A stretch of DNA of 64,000 nt, from positions 607,501-671,500 of the forward strand of contig CACRXP010000182.1 of assembly GCA_902702965.1 (NCBI GenBank), in the 5' to 3' direction. The notes under the pieces were generated by a model that searched no databases, was not told the origin of the DNA, and saw nothing but the letters and a program-made list of their open reading frames with translations. The first letter of the stretch is position 1, and every line of letters begins with the position of its first letter. The DNA comes from Spirometra erinaceieuropaei. Its lineage: Eukaryota; Platyhelminthes; Cestoda; Diphyllobothriidea; Diphyllobothriidae. The position numbers and the translations under genes were made by a program. Shown one piece after another: positions 1 through 10,800 of the stretch.

Positions 1-480
1 GAAGTTCGTGTATTGTCCAGACCAGGTTTTCTTACGATAGACGCTTCTTCGGACACTCCCGTCAGGTCTCCTGCCTAGAAGAACATCTAAGAAAGGGAGC
101 AAACCGGCCGTTTCGATCTCCAGCGTGAATTTGATCGACGGATGGGCCTGTTTTGCAGCATCTAAGAGGGTAGCTACGTCGGTTTCTGCAGTGGCGATTG
201 CAAAGATACCATTAACATAGCGACCGTAATGCTTAAGCATATCGATCTGATCGCTTAGTTGGTATCTCTCCAATTTGCCCATGAAGACATCGGCTAGGAG
301 AGGTCCAAGGGGTGAGCCCATGGCAACGCCGTCCACTTGTCTATAGAGTTGATTGTCGAACAGGAGCTGCACATTTAATGTGCATCTTAGTAACAGTTCT
401 TTGAGTGTCTTCGTCGGAATTCCTATTTCCTGCTGACTGGCTGACTGGTCGACTAACGCTGTGACTCTCCGCGCCCTTCT
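1..480 (-). pseudogene. Penelope-like element reverse transcriptase, palm fragment
   Basis: Reading the minus strand from about 480 down to 1 gives one frame without stops. It contains DGVAMGSPLGPLLADVFM, the PLE RT block just before the catalytic box, then YVNGIFAI where active PLEs have YVDD, then IKFTLEIE and LPFLDVLL followed by SVYRKKTWSGQYTNF, all typical of PLE RT. RT would copy element RNA at the target site in the nucleus. Both the second Asp and its neighbour are changed (YVDD to YVNG), so the copy should be catalytically dead although the frame is open. The frame runs off the window edge; the upstream part (about 420-480) is less certain. A reference family assignment would need a protein search. 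Confidence 0.85.
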
Positions 481-513
481 GCTCTCACCCGGCCCTGACA
501 CTGACTGCTATTG

Positions 514-552
514 CCCCCCCCCCCCTCCTCCCCCACATTCCCACACCCCGCC
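514..552. repeat. poly-C low-complexity tract
   Basis: A run of about 12 C followed by C-rich CTCCTCCCCC sequence. It lies just upstream (in minus-strand sense) of the Penelope-like RT fragment and has no other visible feature. Confidence 0.8.
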
Positions 553-2285
553 TGTGGTTTAAGGAGAACTTTTATCGATGTCTCTTATCGCTGACATGCT
601 TTACTTCTACCCCGTTCCCATATAACTGTACTGGCCCGACGCGAACTTATCGAAAGCTGCGCATGCTCGCCACTTCGTCTTCTGAAAAACAGTTTACTCT
701 GAAAACCACAGTAAAGCGGGGATTCGTGATAATACCGCTCTTCGTTGTTGGCGTCATTTATAAGGTAAAATTTAACAAGTCGGACATGCGAATCCGGATA
801 CTGTACACTCTACGTCCCGAAATGCCTTAACACCAGCGCCCAGGCACGTCAAATGCAATCAGCACTCATCGATACTTGCATGAAGTTCACTATTTCGATA
901 GGTGAGACGTATTACCGACAAAGAGAAGAGAAACTGGTGTGAACGTGTCTGCTATATTGGCTGACGTCCGCCAATTATGCCTCAAGTACACGATGAAACG
1001 ATCAGAATTTTCTATTCGGATCGGGTTCCATTGTGTACCCGCCATGTTACTGTCTCCCGTAGATCCTTGCATCTTGAGGCGTCGGCTGAGTAGAAGAGCT
1101 CCTGCTTATTAATTAAACAAGTTCCGTGAACGGAGCAGAGTTAGCCACTGACGTCAAGTAAACCAAAAGAAACCCACTCATGTTTACCTGGTTTTTGTAG
1201 ATGATACTCCAAATTGATAGGCTGTTTATTACCGCAGGACTATTTAAGACAGTTGCCAACTAATAGGATAACTTGGACCTCATGGTGGACACTTTGGAGT
1301 TGAGGGAGGATTGAGAGTCGGCATGCAAGGACTCCATCTTACTGAGATCTCTATGACACCTCTACTGCGTGAGATTCAAGCCGCCTTTCGGTAGCTTCGC
1401 ACATGCATTTTGTGAAAATGGGGCACCTTGTACGGGAGGACGAGGTCATATGTGGTACGCGTACATTAGTTAACGTAGCTCTAGAATTTGCAGTTATATA
1501 CCGTACTAACAACACAGGTATTAGCTAAAAACCCAGACACGCGTGTTTCGCCGATCTTCTGCTACTGCCTGACGCAGCTGCAAGAGATTCGGCTCATCAG
1601 TGAGTCCTCCAGCCTTCCCCGTGTGTTTTCTGGTATATGGACTCCGGTTTCACCCTGTTTTGTTTAATTTCCTGTGTTATTAGTACGGTAAATAATCGCA
1701 AAATTCCGTACTATTGGCTGCCTGTTGGCGGTTTGTGAATATTACGCGGTTATTCCGCAGTAGCTGATGGATTTCAGCTCAGATATTCATATCAGTTTTC
1801 GGACCGTTCCTGAAAAGGTTTGTTCTGAAACATTTAGTCCTAGTTTGCGCGTTAATTTCCTCGGAAATTAGACATGTATCATTCATGTATCATTCACAGG
1901 GTTAATCAATTGTGCATTGCCCTTCGTTGTTCACAACCTCCTCCCGACGTTTAGGCAGTTTTTCAATCCCGCGCTTGAAGAAGTCGGCGGGTTTTAACGC
2001 GAAGAAGTCATCGACCCAATTCCGAAGATCCACATCGTTAGTGAGGGGTATTCTAATCAAATTGTTTTGTAGTGATCAAAAAAGATGGTAATTCGATGGA
2101 GCAATGTCCGGAGAATATGACGAATGTGAAAGAACCCTCCCCCCCCCAGCCGAGTTCTTCAGTGATATTTTGGTGAATCTTGTGAAGCGAGGCCGGGCGT
2201 TTTCATGCTGACACAATTTCGACAATTTGAGCGTTATTGTTGAATTGCTTTATTAGTAGATGTTTTGGCAGATTTTGAATAATTC
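553..2285. other. no gene recognised
   Basis: Both strands are full of stops and I recognise no protein family. A stretch at about 905-1065 faintly resembles the body of SINE family S1 (a CCGACAAAG-like word followed by a diverged GCTGACGTC word), too degraded to call firmly. Confidence 0.5.
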
Positions 2286-2600
2286 ATATTGACCTAACTG
2301 TGAAAAACTCGGCGCCTCAGTGGGATTCGAACCCACGACAGTAAGGGGAAGGCTTTAGTACAGCCAAACTCTAGCCACCTGAGCTACGAAAACCCACCGG
2401 AACTCGCCAGCTCGATCACACTTGGGTCAAGTTACCCGCCTCGCCTGCTGCAACCTCTGGAATCCACCAAATCTGATACAGTAAGCTGACTTCCCAAACA
2501 CGATTTCCCCGGAAGGCGCCGAGCCTGGTAGTCGTCTGGTGGATTACTTAGGAAATCCTGCTTGAACAGCCAGCTTACTATATCGGATTTGATGGATTTG
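2286..2600 (-). repeat. SINE-like repeat, family S2, with tRNA-like head
   Basis: The minus strand at 2311-2398 reads like a tRNA. It has a box A-like TAGCTCAGGTGGCTAGAG, a long variable region, and a T arm GTGGGTTCGAATCCCAC with box B. The same head and tail recur three times at 29.8-30.46 kb. A 50 bp tail segment (about 2458-2510) is repeated in inverted orientation at about 2548-2598, giving a short palindrome. It is most likely a Pol III-derived short interspersed repeat and not a tRNA gene, because the acceptor stem does not close and copies are dispersed. Confidence 0.65.
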
Positions 2601-2844
2601 TTTCTAACGGCCTCCAGCTCTTTGATTTCTCTATTAGACGCGAATAAAATATGTCGAAAATGTTCATTTTTTCGACCTGACACTTCATTTTTCTTGGACT
2701 TTCAATAATTAACAGTTAATTGAGATTAGAAGTAAAAAATAAGTTAATTCTCCGAGGAAAAAAAGTACATGTAAAAGGAATGCATCAAACAAATTATACA
2801 TTTTGAATAATTGAAAAGCGTACGAACTTATGGGTCGACCCAGT

Positions 2845-3760
2845 ATAAAGTGACGCATCTGTTGGGATGTCGATTAAAATTCTGATACCGCTCAAAATGA
2901 TTACTTAGGTGAGCCTGTAATATTCGGTAGCATGCGGCGTGATCTACGGTATTTCAGCCACGCCAACATGCCAGCTTTTAAATTCACGTCTTTCCGGCCA
3001 CCTGTGAAAATCTCGTTCTTTAAAAATGACTGCCTAAGTAGTACGGATTTGTGTCATTAATTTTCGATTCCCCGACAAATTCGAGCGCATTCTTATGGAA
3101 AGCATGCACATAAATATTTTTTGTATTTGTGGAAACATACTCCTCAAACCTTTTACTTAAAAAGGATAACTTCCGACTTTTTCAAGTCGAACTATGCAAT
3201 TTCTTAAGATCATGAAGTATTTATTCAAAAAGAGTCACAGTTGTCCGTTTTCTGATGCCACTTATGGAGAATGTAGCGTGGCTCATATTCTTTCCATGGT
3301 TGAATTGCTTTGTAAAATGAGAACTATAGGTCTCGTAATTTTAAACCTTAAAACGCTGGCACAACAGCTTGTCATGTTTCGAATTACCCAGAAACTGGAG
3401 AATGTTTTTGAAACTAAAAGGCATAATTTTTTTGGTAGGAATTTATAGAAGGCGTAATTTGCTTCAAAGTGAGTACGAGGAGGAATATTTGGGTGCACGC
3501 TTTCCATAGACTTTTGTTCAGTTTATTAGTGTGGAAATCAATAGAACAAATTCACTTTACTTTGGTAGCCATTGTTAGCAACTGGGATTTTCACGGGCGG
3601 CTGGAAAGTCGCGGCTTCCAAAGCCGGCATCCCGTTGTGACTGAAATATCTTAAGATAGTGTCCCATGGTAATCAGTATTAAAACCCCACCGTTCTAATT
3701 AAAAAATACTTTTCCAGAAAATTTACTAACATTTCATGAGGCAGACCAGCTACTTCGATG
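2845..3760. mobile_element. degenerate relic of the TA-CAGT palindromic family
   Basis: Weak but ordered similarity to the 1 kb near-palindromes elsewhere in the window. The left arm has TGATTACTTAGGTG, a CCAGCTTTTAAATTCACGTC-like stretch, ATGACTGCCTAAGTAG and ATTTTCGATTCCCC. The right arm has AAAGCCGGCATCCC, AATCAGTATTAAAACCCCAC and CATTTCATGAGG. The terminal TA-CAGT word cannot be recognised, so the boundaries are approximate. Short frames inside it (for example 3194-3448) follow from the palindrome and need not be genes. Confidence 0.4.
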
Positions 3761-5850
3761 TTTCTGCCGCGGCGTAACGTAACTGCGGGCGTTCCGCTTA
3801 TGGTTTCAGGTATACTGCGCGCTGCCAAAGGATAATTTATACGTTAATCAGAATTTAATTTGTAGATTTATGTGTAAGACGGTCTGTTATGACCAGGCCT
3901 AGTAGTTGAAAGTACGTGGGAGCGTATGCGTACCCGATTCTTGTCCCCAAGACCAACGCGGCAGAGAAGGAGGACGCGACCGGCCACGAAAATGCGTATT
4001 AGGGGATTGCAAGCCAAGATGAACTGTAAGTAACACATATTTATAACGCCCTCCTGTGGTTCGCCGGCATTCGGCCCAATGCCCTTCGGGAAGAACATTC
4101 CAGTCGAGCTAGTCGATGATTCGAATACGCAGATCGATCAGGTCCGAGGGGAAAAGCCAATGGAGAGGCGCCACGATAAAGATGACAGCGCTGTAGAGAA
4201 AAAACGCACGGGGCCTCCAGTGATTGGCTGGCTCGGGTTTTTGGGAGTGTAGGCACTCCCAGCACGGTCGTTTGAGCAGATTCGGTCCCAATTTTCCATG
4301 TAAGCAATTGGTTTAAATACTGCCAGTCTCAGTTGAATACTGCTTTATGTTCACATTTGAAAATCTAACAGTAGCATGTATTGTACACCTAAAAAGTCCA
4401 CCACACTTCAACATCTCTTACACTCTTTTCACTGCCTGCTTATGGCTACCGCGGTATGGTTATATCGGTCTGGCGATCTTGCTCTCTCTCTCTCTCTCCT
4501 CCATTCTTCTTTTATCCGACAGTCCGCGCTTCTTCCAGGAGACGTTCCTGCCCCTCCTGCAACGACCACCGCCCTGCATTAGCCTTCCTGCCCCTCTGGA
4601 CGACGCACGAATGCTCCTTCTCCGAGCGATTGACCAACATTTAAGCGTAAAGCGGCCGGAGACCGGTCGGTTGGCAGGCAGTACGAAACAGCCCGTCACC
4701 GGTCGTCGGGTTAGGAAGCGAAAGAAGACCTAAGGGCTACTCTGTCAGACTGCTTCAATAAACACATAGCTTGCTGAAATTTTCCGGCTGTCTTGCCTCT
4801 GTTTTAATTTGGCACCGCTACGTCGAATGAGAATCGACAACGTGGGGCTGTGCGAAGACCGACTATCCGTCCTTAATCACTGTGATATTCCGGGTAGATT
4901 TGTTTAGCTGTGCGTATGAGAATGAGGCTCGTTCGGCTGGTTGCGTTTTAAGGCTACTGTTAGTAGTATACATGCGAGTGGTTTCGCCAAAGCGCTCCCT
5001 TCTTTCGCGGATGGTAGCGCTTTCTTCGGTCAAACAGCCTCTCTGGCCATTTAGTCACCAAGGTTTAACCGGAGTGATTTCCGGGATATGGACTTTTCAC
5101 AGAAGACGTAGGTGCTCTTCCCAGATGCAAGGGCACGATATCGGATTTACTTCGTCAAAATGACTTTTAAGTGTGCAATTTCGTTATCTGGTTGGGTTGG
5201 AAAGCATTTCACAACTGGATTAGCCACGGGGTGTTTTTATTTTTCCGGCTATTCTGCCGACGAAACTTGAAAGCTGCTCAATGTCATGAGCCATTGATTC
5301 GTCCCGCAGACTTTAGAGCGTCTGGAAAACTCAAACAGGCGCCTAGAGCTTCGACCTGTCTGCTTGCATCATCTTGGGGACACAGCAAACGGTCACACCT
5401 GTTGGGGCCACATGGAGTGTTTTTTGTCAACTAAAATGAGCGGTCTCTATTGCTGGAACAAATGTTTATCGGAATTAACTAAAAGTCAACCTCGAAATGT
5501 GGGCTTTTTCCAAACGCCGAATTCTTAGGTAGCTGCAGCCTTAACCTGGATGGTTTTCGCATACCCTAGACAGCCTAAAACCAAATGATGATATTTTTCG
5601 GTATCCGACGTCTCTTAAACATCTTATGCCCCATCTTCTTTTAAGGATTATCAAATCCTTGCACATGGAAGGTATTATGGTATATAGTTATCCGGGGAAT
5701 GTTTTTTCTTCATACGATCCTTGACTGACGTTCAGTACTCTGCCTGTGCGTTCGACAACTTTATGACAGTTCGACTGTCGTTTCCGAAGACGTCAACTAT
5801 AAGCTCCGTAACAAGCTGAATCAGGCACGGTGACTCGCGCGTGAATTAGT
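3761..5850. other. no gene recognised
   Basis: A frame of 128 codons (4347-4733, plus) and overlapping minus frames around 3868-4307 exist, but none shows a recognisable domain. A short CT run lies at 4481-4499 inside the 128-codon frame. A CAATAAA word at 4756 is followed by TTTGGCACCG, which loosely resembles an LTR end and primer-binding site; no matching second LTR was seen. Confidence 0.4.
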
Positions 5851-5855
5851 TTATA

Positions 5856-5860
5856 GCAGC

Positions 5861-5895
<35 letters not shown>

Positions 5896-6001
5896 CAGTA
5901 GTAGTAGTAGTAGTAGTAGTGGTAGTAGTAGTAGTAGCAGCAGCAGTAGTAGTAGCAGCAGTAGTAGTAGTAGTAGCAGTAGTAGTAGTAGTAGTAGTAG
6001 C

Positions 6002-6033
<32 letters not shown>

Positions 6034-6192
6034 TAGTAGTAGTAGTAATGGTAGTAGTAGTAGTAGCAGCAGCAGCAGTAGTAGCAGTAGTAGTAGCAGT
6101 AGTAATAGTAATAGTAGTAGTAACAGTAGTAGTAGCAGTAGTAGTAGCAGTAGTAATAGTAATAGTAGTAGCAGTAGTAGTAGTAGTAGTAG
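5856..6192. repeat. imperfect (AGT)n trinucleotide microsatellite
   Basis: About 337 bp of AGT units with scattered AGC, AAT and GGT variants. Frames through it encode poly-Val/Ala on one strand and poly-Thr on the other. These are translation artefacts of the repeat and not proteins. Confidence 0.95.
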
Positions 6193-6580
6193 ACTTGCTC
6201 AACGCCTACCGCACTCTCTCTCTCCCGCCTCTCTCACCTTTGCCGGGTGTCAAGACAAAGTCAAGAAGATCGGAGGCGGAGGAGGGCGTAGGTGGATGGC
6301 ACGGTTGAGCTCGCGCCTTGACGCTCCACTCAACACCCACTGGTCCACACAGCAACTGACCAGGATTTTAACCAAAAAAATAACAATGGGAAGGGCCGTA
6401 TGGGTCCAAATGCCGGCAACTGGGTCTGCCACCGCATCCTGAAATGTCAGCATTTGTTGTAGTACGCATTCCGATAATGCCTGCCAGGATCCGATATGCC
6501 CCCGTGTTGACCCAGTGCATCTACCATATGGCCCATTTGGAGGCACCTAATATTTCCTTTATGGCGTTCAGACGACCGTC
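6193..6580 (+). repeat. dispersed repeat A
   Basis: It shares ordered blocks with copies at 20.3, 32.4, 33.3/34.9, 47.5 and 57.5 kb: a CT-rich lead, GTGTCAAGACAAAGTCAAGA, a GGAGGCGG stretch, CAACTGACCAGGATTTTAA, and a 3' part with GCCCCCGTGTTGACCCAG. No conserved frame links the copies, so it is probably a noncoding interspersed repeat. It directly abuts the AGT microsatellite. Confidence 0.7.
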
Positions 6581-7379
6581 CGATCTGAGGCGTCCCACAT
6601 CCTGGTGCATTGTGCGGGTGGGGGGAGGGGGGCAGGTCGTGCGTGGCTCACGTAGACAGGGCTATGAAACTCTTTCGGCGACCGTGTCCCACTCTAGCGC
6701 CAAATGACTGACCGACTACGCAGTACTTCAACCACGACGGCTGACGACTACCTGGGCTTGGAACAGATGGTGCAGTAGATTGATCTAATGGATACGCTGT
6801 CCGAAAATCTATCCAGCCCATCGATGCGCTATTCCGGTGCAACTGGTGGTTTACAATCCTTCAATAATACTACCGGTAGCATCACTGAAGTCATCTATTA
6901 CCGCAAGCCAGTAGCATGTTTGATTACTGGCACAAACGATACGAAGACTTGTTCGACAGCAATTTGGCTGCATGGAAGGCCTGTATCCTACTCCGTAAAC
7001 TTGACCCCGCCGAACTCGAACGCTTTACCAACTTTTCCCTTCCAAGTGCCTCTGGAAAATGAATTCCTCAGGCGCGGTGATGAAGTAGTCGCAAGTTTCT
7101 AGTGAACAGTCTCTACCATTCGGTAGTCGGCTTCAGCGTCTTCAGCTGTCTAAACGGTAATCCGGAGATTTCATAAAATATTCAGTTTATTTGGTAAGGA
7201 TAATAGGCAAAACCTTTGAAAACCCTATTGATTACGTGTCAGCTCGTTAGAAATAACTGTACACGAAAAATGGAAATATTCGCTATTAAAACAGTGCTTG
7301 ATTCATCTGAGTAGCACTGTCTCAGAGGAAAAAAAATTGCGGGGTCGTGGGATATTTAGTTCACATTCAGACTGTCGAG
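6581..7379. other. no gene recognised
   Basis: Only short frames (for example 6788-7102, plus) without recognisable motifs. Confidence 0.5.
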
Positions 7380-7865
7380 GGAAATTAGGGGACACAAATA
7401 ATCATCCAAGCGTTTCTAAAAGAGTTGCAGAGACGTCGCCTCCACGACTGACCGAGGTAGATCGTTCCATTTCTCCATTACCCTCTGCGTGAAAAATTCA
7501 GAACGAAGATTCAGCCTGGACATTGTTGTCCATAACTTCATCGAGTGACCACGAAGATTGGGTGAAAGGTGTCACTGAAACATGTCCTCAAAGGTAAGTC
7601 CATGCTCAAGGCCATATATTATCTTGTAGACGAGGATAAGATCACCTCTTTGCTGCCTGTAACACAGAGGGAAAAAATTAAGACAATTCAGTCTGTCTGT
7701 GTAGGATTGGCTTTTTAGACCGTTTACCAGCTTTGTTGCATGGCGTTGTACCCGTTTGAGGCATGCTTGATCCTTTACTAGCCGTGGCCGCCATGCTTGT
7801 AGTCCATATTCTAAGTGGGGACGAACAAATATACAAGCATCACCAGCCGTGAGCGTGAGCGTACT
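7380..7865 (-). pseudogene. CR1-type LINE reverse transcriptase, C-terminal end
   Basis: The minus strand reads FVRPHLEYGLQAWRP, LVKDQACLKRVQRHATKLV and YRQQRGDLILVYKII, then LRGHSMKL and FFTQRVMEKWNDLP. These are the thumb and tail blocks of CR1/Jockey-like non-LTR RTs, in the right order. The first part is open (7572-7871). The last part continues in another phase toward 7380 with an in-frame stop, so it is a broken copy. Its 5' side stops abruptly near 7840-7865. The preceding RT block (FDED) of the same kind of element resumes at about 9205 on the same strand, so this is probably the distal part of the element at 9205-10350. Confidence 0.85.
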
Positions 7866-9204
7866 CATCACGTGTCTGCAGTGGCCGTACTACCAGCACC
7901 TGACGCAACGCTGGGCCTCCCGCAAGTGGCTGTGTAACACCCCAACAGAACTGATGGACAAAAACTCTTTTGTTTTAATCGCGACCACTCTTTTGTAGGT
8001 CGATCGTGTGAACTGATCTCCGGTGAACGATCGTCGACGGCCGTCACCCCGATAAGTCCCATCTTGAACACTTTTCGCTGATCTGTTTTATTGTACAGTT
8101 ACGCTTACATGGTTCGCTGTATTGTTTTTCCCCCCAGTTTTCCTCGGCTTGTTCCACGTGTATCCCTACATCCCCCGAGTTCTTAACGTTTTCACTCATG
8201 ACCGTTTTTTCGTTGTTTGTTATGGTTCAACCTTTTTCAGCACGTTTACATAATAAGTTTTCGTTATATTCTCCTCCTCGTACGCAATAAACTGTTGCAT
8301 TTTCCAACCGTCGTTTAACATCCACTACTGACTTGTGTGACTGTGTGCGGATGCTTGCGTAATGGATATCTTAGGCTCGAATTCTTCCGACTCAGAATCG
8401 CTGAACAAGAAGAGGAAGCTATAGTCGGAATCCAGTGATCTACCGACAATACCCTTCCCGAACTCACGAGATATTACAGCTGCACGTGCGCACCAGCGCT
8501 GTCTGACATTCGCCCATTCGGTTCCCCAAATAGCCAATCAGGTTCAAGGCCGAGTCAGACGTGTCCCGTCTTAAGACGCTTTGACGCATTCCCTCACACA
8601 CTTGGAAATGCCGCCCAGACGGGGCCGAACGTGCCCTTGTCCGGCTGCCAACTCTCCAACTCCTTCAGTTATTTTGTACAGAATATATTGTCCTGCCCAC
8701 CGGCGTCCCACTTATTCTCTTTCCATTGGGGACTGAACCTGCAGGTCGTGGTAGCCAGAGTCTTTCAGTCTCGGCTTACGCTTCTGCGATATATCTCTTA
8801 CCGAAGTCCAGTTTTTGTCTCATGCCTATCTACGTCCTCCGGTGGCACAAGGGTACTGACAGCCGGACAACCATCCTGTCCAAAATGCAAGGATGCATGC
8901 CAGAGGGTCCTGGTGCTGTGTCCAACGCTGATGTATTTTAAGGAGCTCTCGACGACAACCTGTTAGTTCAGCTCAATTTACTGGAGACGATAGACGTGAG
9001 CTCTTCAGAGCTCAATTTTCAACGTATCATTAGATACAGTATACATATAAATAGACCGAGATGGTTTGAAAGAAAGCACAAAATTATGGTATGCTCGGCA
9101 GGAGTCTCAAGGGTTGGGTTAAATCTCTCATTGCTCTTGTTCACTTCGTCACGGGCGTCTGTCAAGATTCCGTTCAAAGCCCTTTCTCAATGTTGATATC
9201 GGAA
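7866..9204. other. anonymous segment splitting a CR1 element
   Basis: Lies between two consecutive parts of one CR1 RT on the minus strand and so may be an insertion. It holds short frames (8325-8537 minus, 8631-8966 plus) that I do not recognise, and a CAATAAA word at 8286. I saw no clear terminal repeats or target duplication at its edges. Confidence 0.4.
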
Positions 9205-10350
9205 CATCGTCTTCATCAAAACACGTAAATGTTTGCTTGATAACGTGTGCCGCAAACATTGGTTTTTGCCACTCTCTAGCAATGGGCGGATGATTTCAAG
9301 GCGACCATCGTCAACACACCGAGGTCATTTTTAACTTCCACCTCTTGTTAGACGGCACAATCAAGAAAGTAGCTGCGTGTACTGGTGGATCTGGCTTGGT
9401 TAACCAAGCGAATTATGGTACACTTGCCGACATGAACCGCGTGAGCCAATGATTTGACCCATCATCCAGCAGATTAAGGTGGATCTGCAGGCTGTCTTAG
9501 TCCGCAGGGGCCCAAACTACAAGCCAAATCTAAATGTCTTCAGTAAGTATTGCTACTGCACATTTCAAATGTCCTGCGAAATCGTCCAGGTAAATTAGGA
9601 ACAAAATAAAACTCAGCAATAAATCCCGACGAACACCACCTCTGGACGCAGTAGAAACCTACTTCTGTTTACCCATGCGTACAACCTGATGCCGAACCAC
9701 AAGGAGGTTTTCGATCCAACTTTTCGATCCGCAGCTTTTTTTCTGCGTTCATCTATTCCAACGCCATCGGTAATTTTTATCAAGGGGCTTTAATTCACGT
9801 TCCTTTTACTTCTTCCGCAGCAGCTGTAAAGTAATTACAGATTCTACAGTGCTCTCTGTAGAAAATTATTCCTAGATTTCTATCGCCTTTTAATGATCAT
9901 GCCTCTCAGTATGCTTTTCTGTGTTTTGTAGGTGTTAAAATAGCGAACTGGCCACAGTATTTTCTCAACAATTTATGCTTTCTGTGCATTTTATTCTTGA
10001 GATTGCTATTTTGCCACCCAGGCCGCTTGTTCTGCCTAACACTCGTCAGTAGGCAGTAGTCGCTGATTAACTGTAGAGGTGCATTCTTAACAAACTTTCA
10101 ATCCTCGCTGACATTACTCGTGAGCTCTGAGTTCCAATCAGGTGGAGTACATTTTTTCCTCATCTGGCCGAAATAACCTCGCCATATGCTACGTCTTTTT
10201 TGGTCTATAGAATGTAAAATGAAAAATAACGAATGGTCCCATATAAACATTATGTGGTCACTTCGGCCGAACAGGGACATGGAGGTAATCTTGTCTATGC
10301 TGTTTGGTCTTTCGTAAGATCTAAGTCCAGGCAGTAATCTCTTCACGTGC
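9205..10350 (-). pseudogene. CR1-type LINE, endonuclease end and RT remnant
   Basis: Read on the minus strand. First comes the end of an apurinic-type endonuclease (10346-10098) with SLFGRSDHIMFIW, matching the SDH motif that closes these domains. Then the basic linker RPGWQNSNLKNKMHRKHK (about 10030). Then RT palm blocks (about 9750-9205) recognisable as RHQVVRMG-like sequence, YLDDFAGHLKCAVAI, LQIHLNLLDD and HVIKQTFTCFDED. The catalytic FADD box reads LTED and several stops and frame changes interrupt it. Part of the RT fingers between linker and palm is missing. The missing C-terminal end appears at 7380-7865. The element is dead. Confidence 0.8.
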
Positions 10351-10444
10351 TCTGGTTGTAAACATATGTTTTATTGAGAAAATGGTTGTCGACTGCAGAT
10401 TTTTAGCATGATGCCTAACTAGGGCCAAAATTGTAAAATTGTTG

Positions 10445-10800
10445 AGGGCAGTTTTCGTACCAAGAGAGGCTGAATGGGCTTAACTTATTCCTTATATCTT
10501 ATAAGTCTTTAAACTGCGATCTACGCAGGACAATCCGGGTTGCCCGAAGCCATGGTTTCTCACTGAGACTGAAGGACTTCCTTGACTTTGAACTTGCAAA
10601 TCACTTGCGCGGCCATCCCTACCAAGTCAAGAGGGAATTGATGCGTCTTGACCGCGGGAAGTCTTCGTTCAGCCAACGGGTTGTCCGACCGTGGAACTCG
10701 CCTCCAAATGAGATATTGACGTTCGGCAATACAAGCCTGCTTATAGTCTGCCACGAAAGTCTTTTCCTGGTTTTCCTCCAAGTATATCATTTCACTGCAT
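10445..10800 (+). pseudogene. CR1-type LINE RT tail, plus strand
   Basis: The plus-strand frame gives ERLNGLNLFLISYKSLNCDL, then LRGHPYQVKRELMRLD and FSQRVVRPWNSPPNEIL. This is the same C-terminal block order as other CR1-like RTs (RLxxLNLFxLSYRRLRGDL ... LRGH ... FFTQRVV..WN.LP). Only the last hundred or so residues remain, as is common for 5'-truncated insertions. It lies back to back with the minus-strand CR1 remnant ending at 10350. Confidence 0.75.

Noticed and set aside
2311..2398. Functional tRNA gene on the minus strand
   Set aside because: Box A and box B are present, but the acceptor stem does not close and the head belongs to a dispersed repeat family with a common tail.
4756..4830. 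LTR end and primer-binding site (CAATAAA ... TTTGGCACCG)
   Set aside because: No second LTR, no gag or pol sequence and no target duplication found nearby.
5846..6308. Long poly-Thr and poly-Val frames
   Set aside because: They are translations of the AGT microsatellite with no flanking coding sequence.
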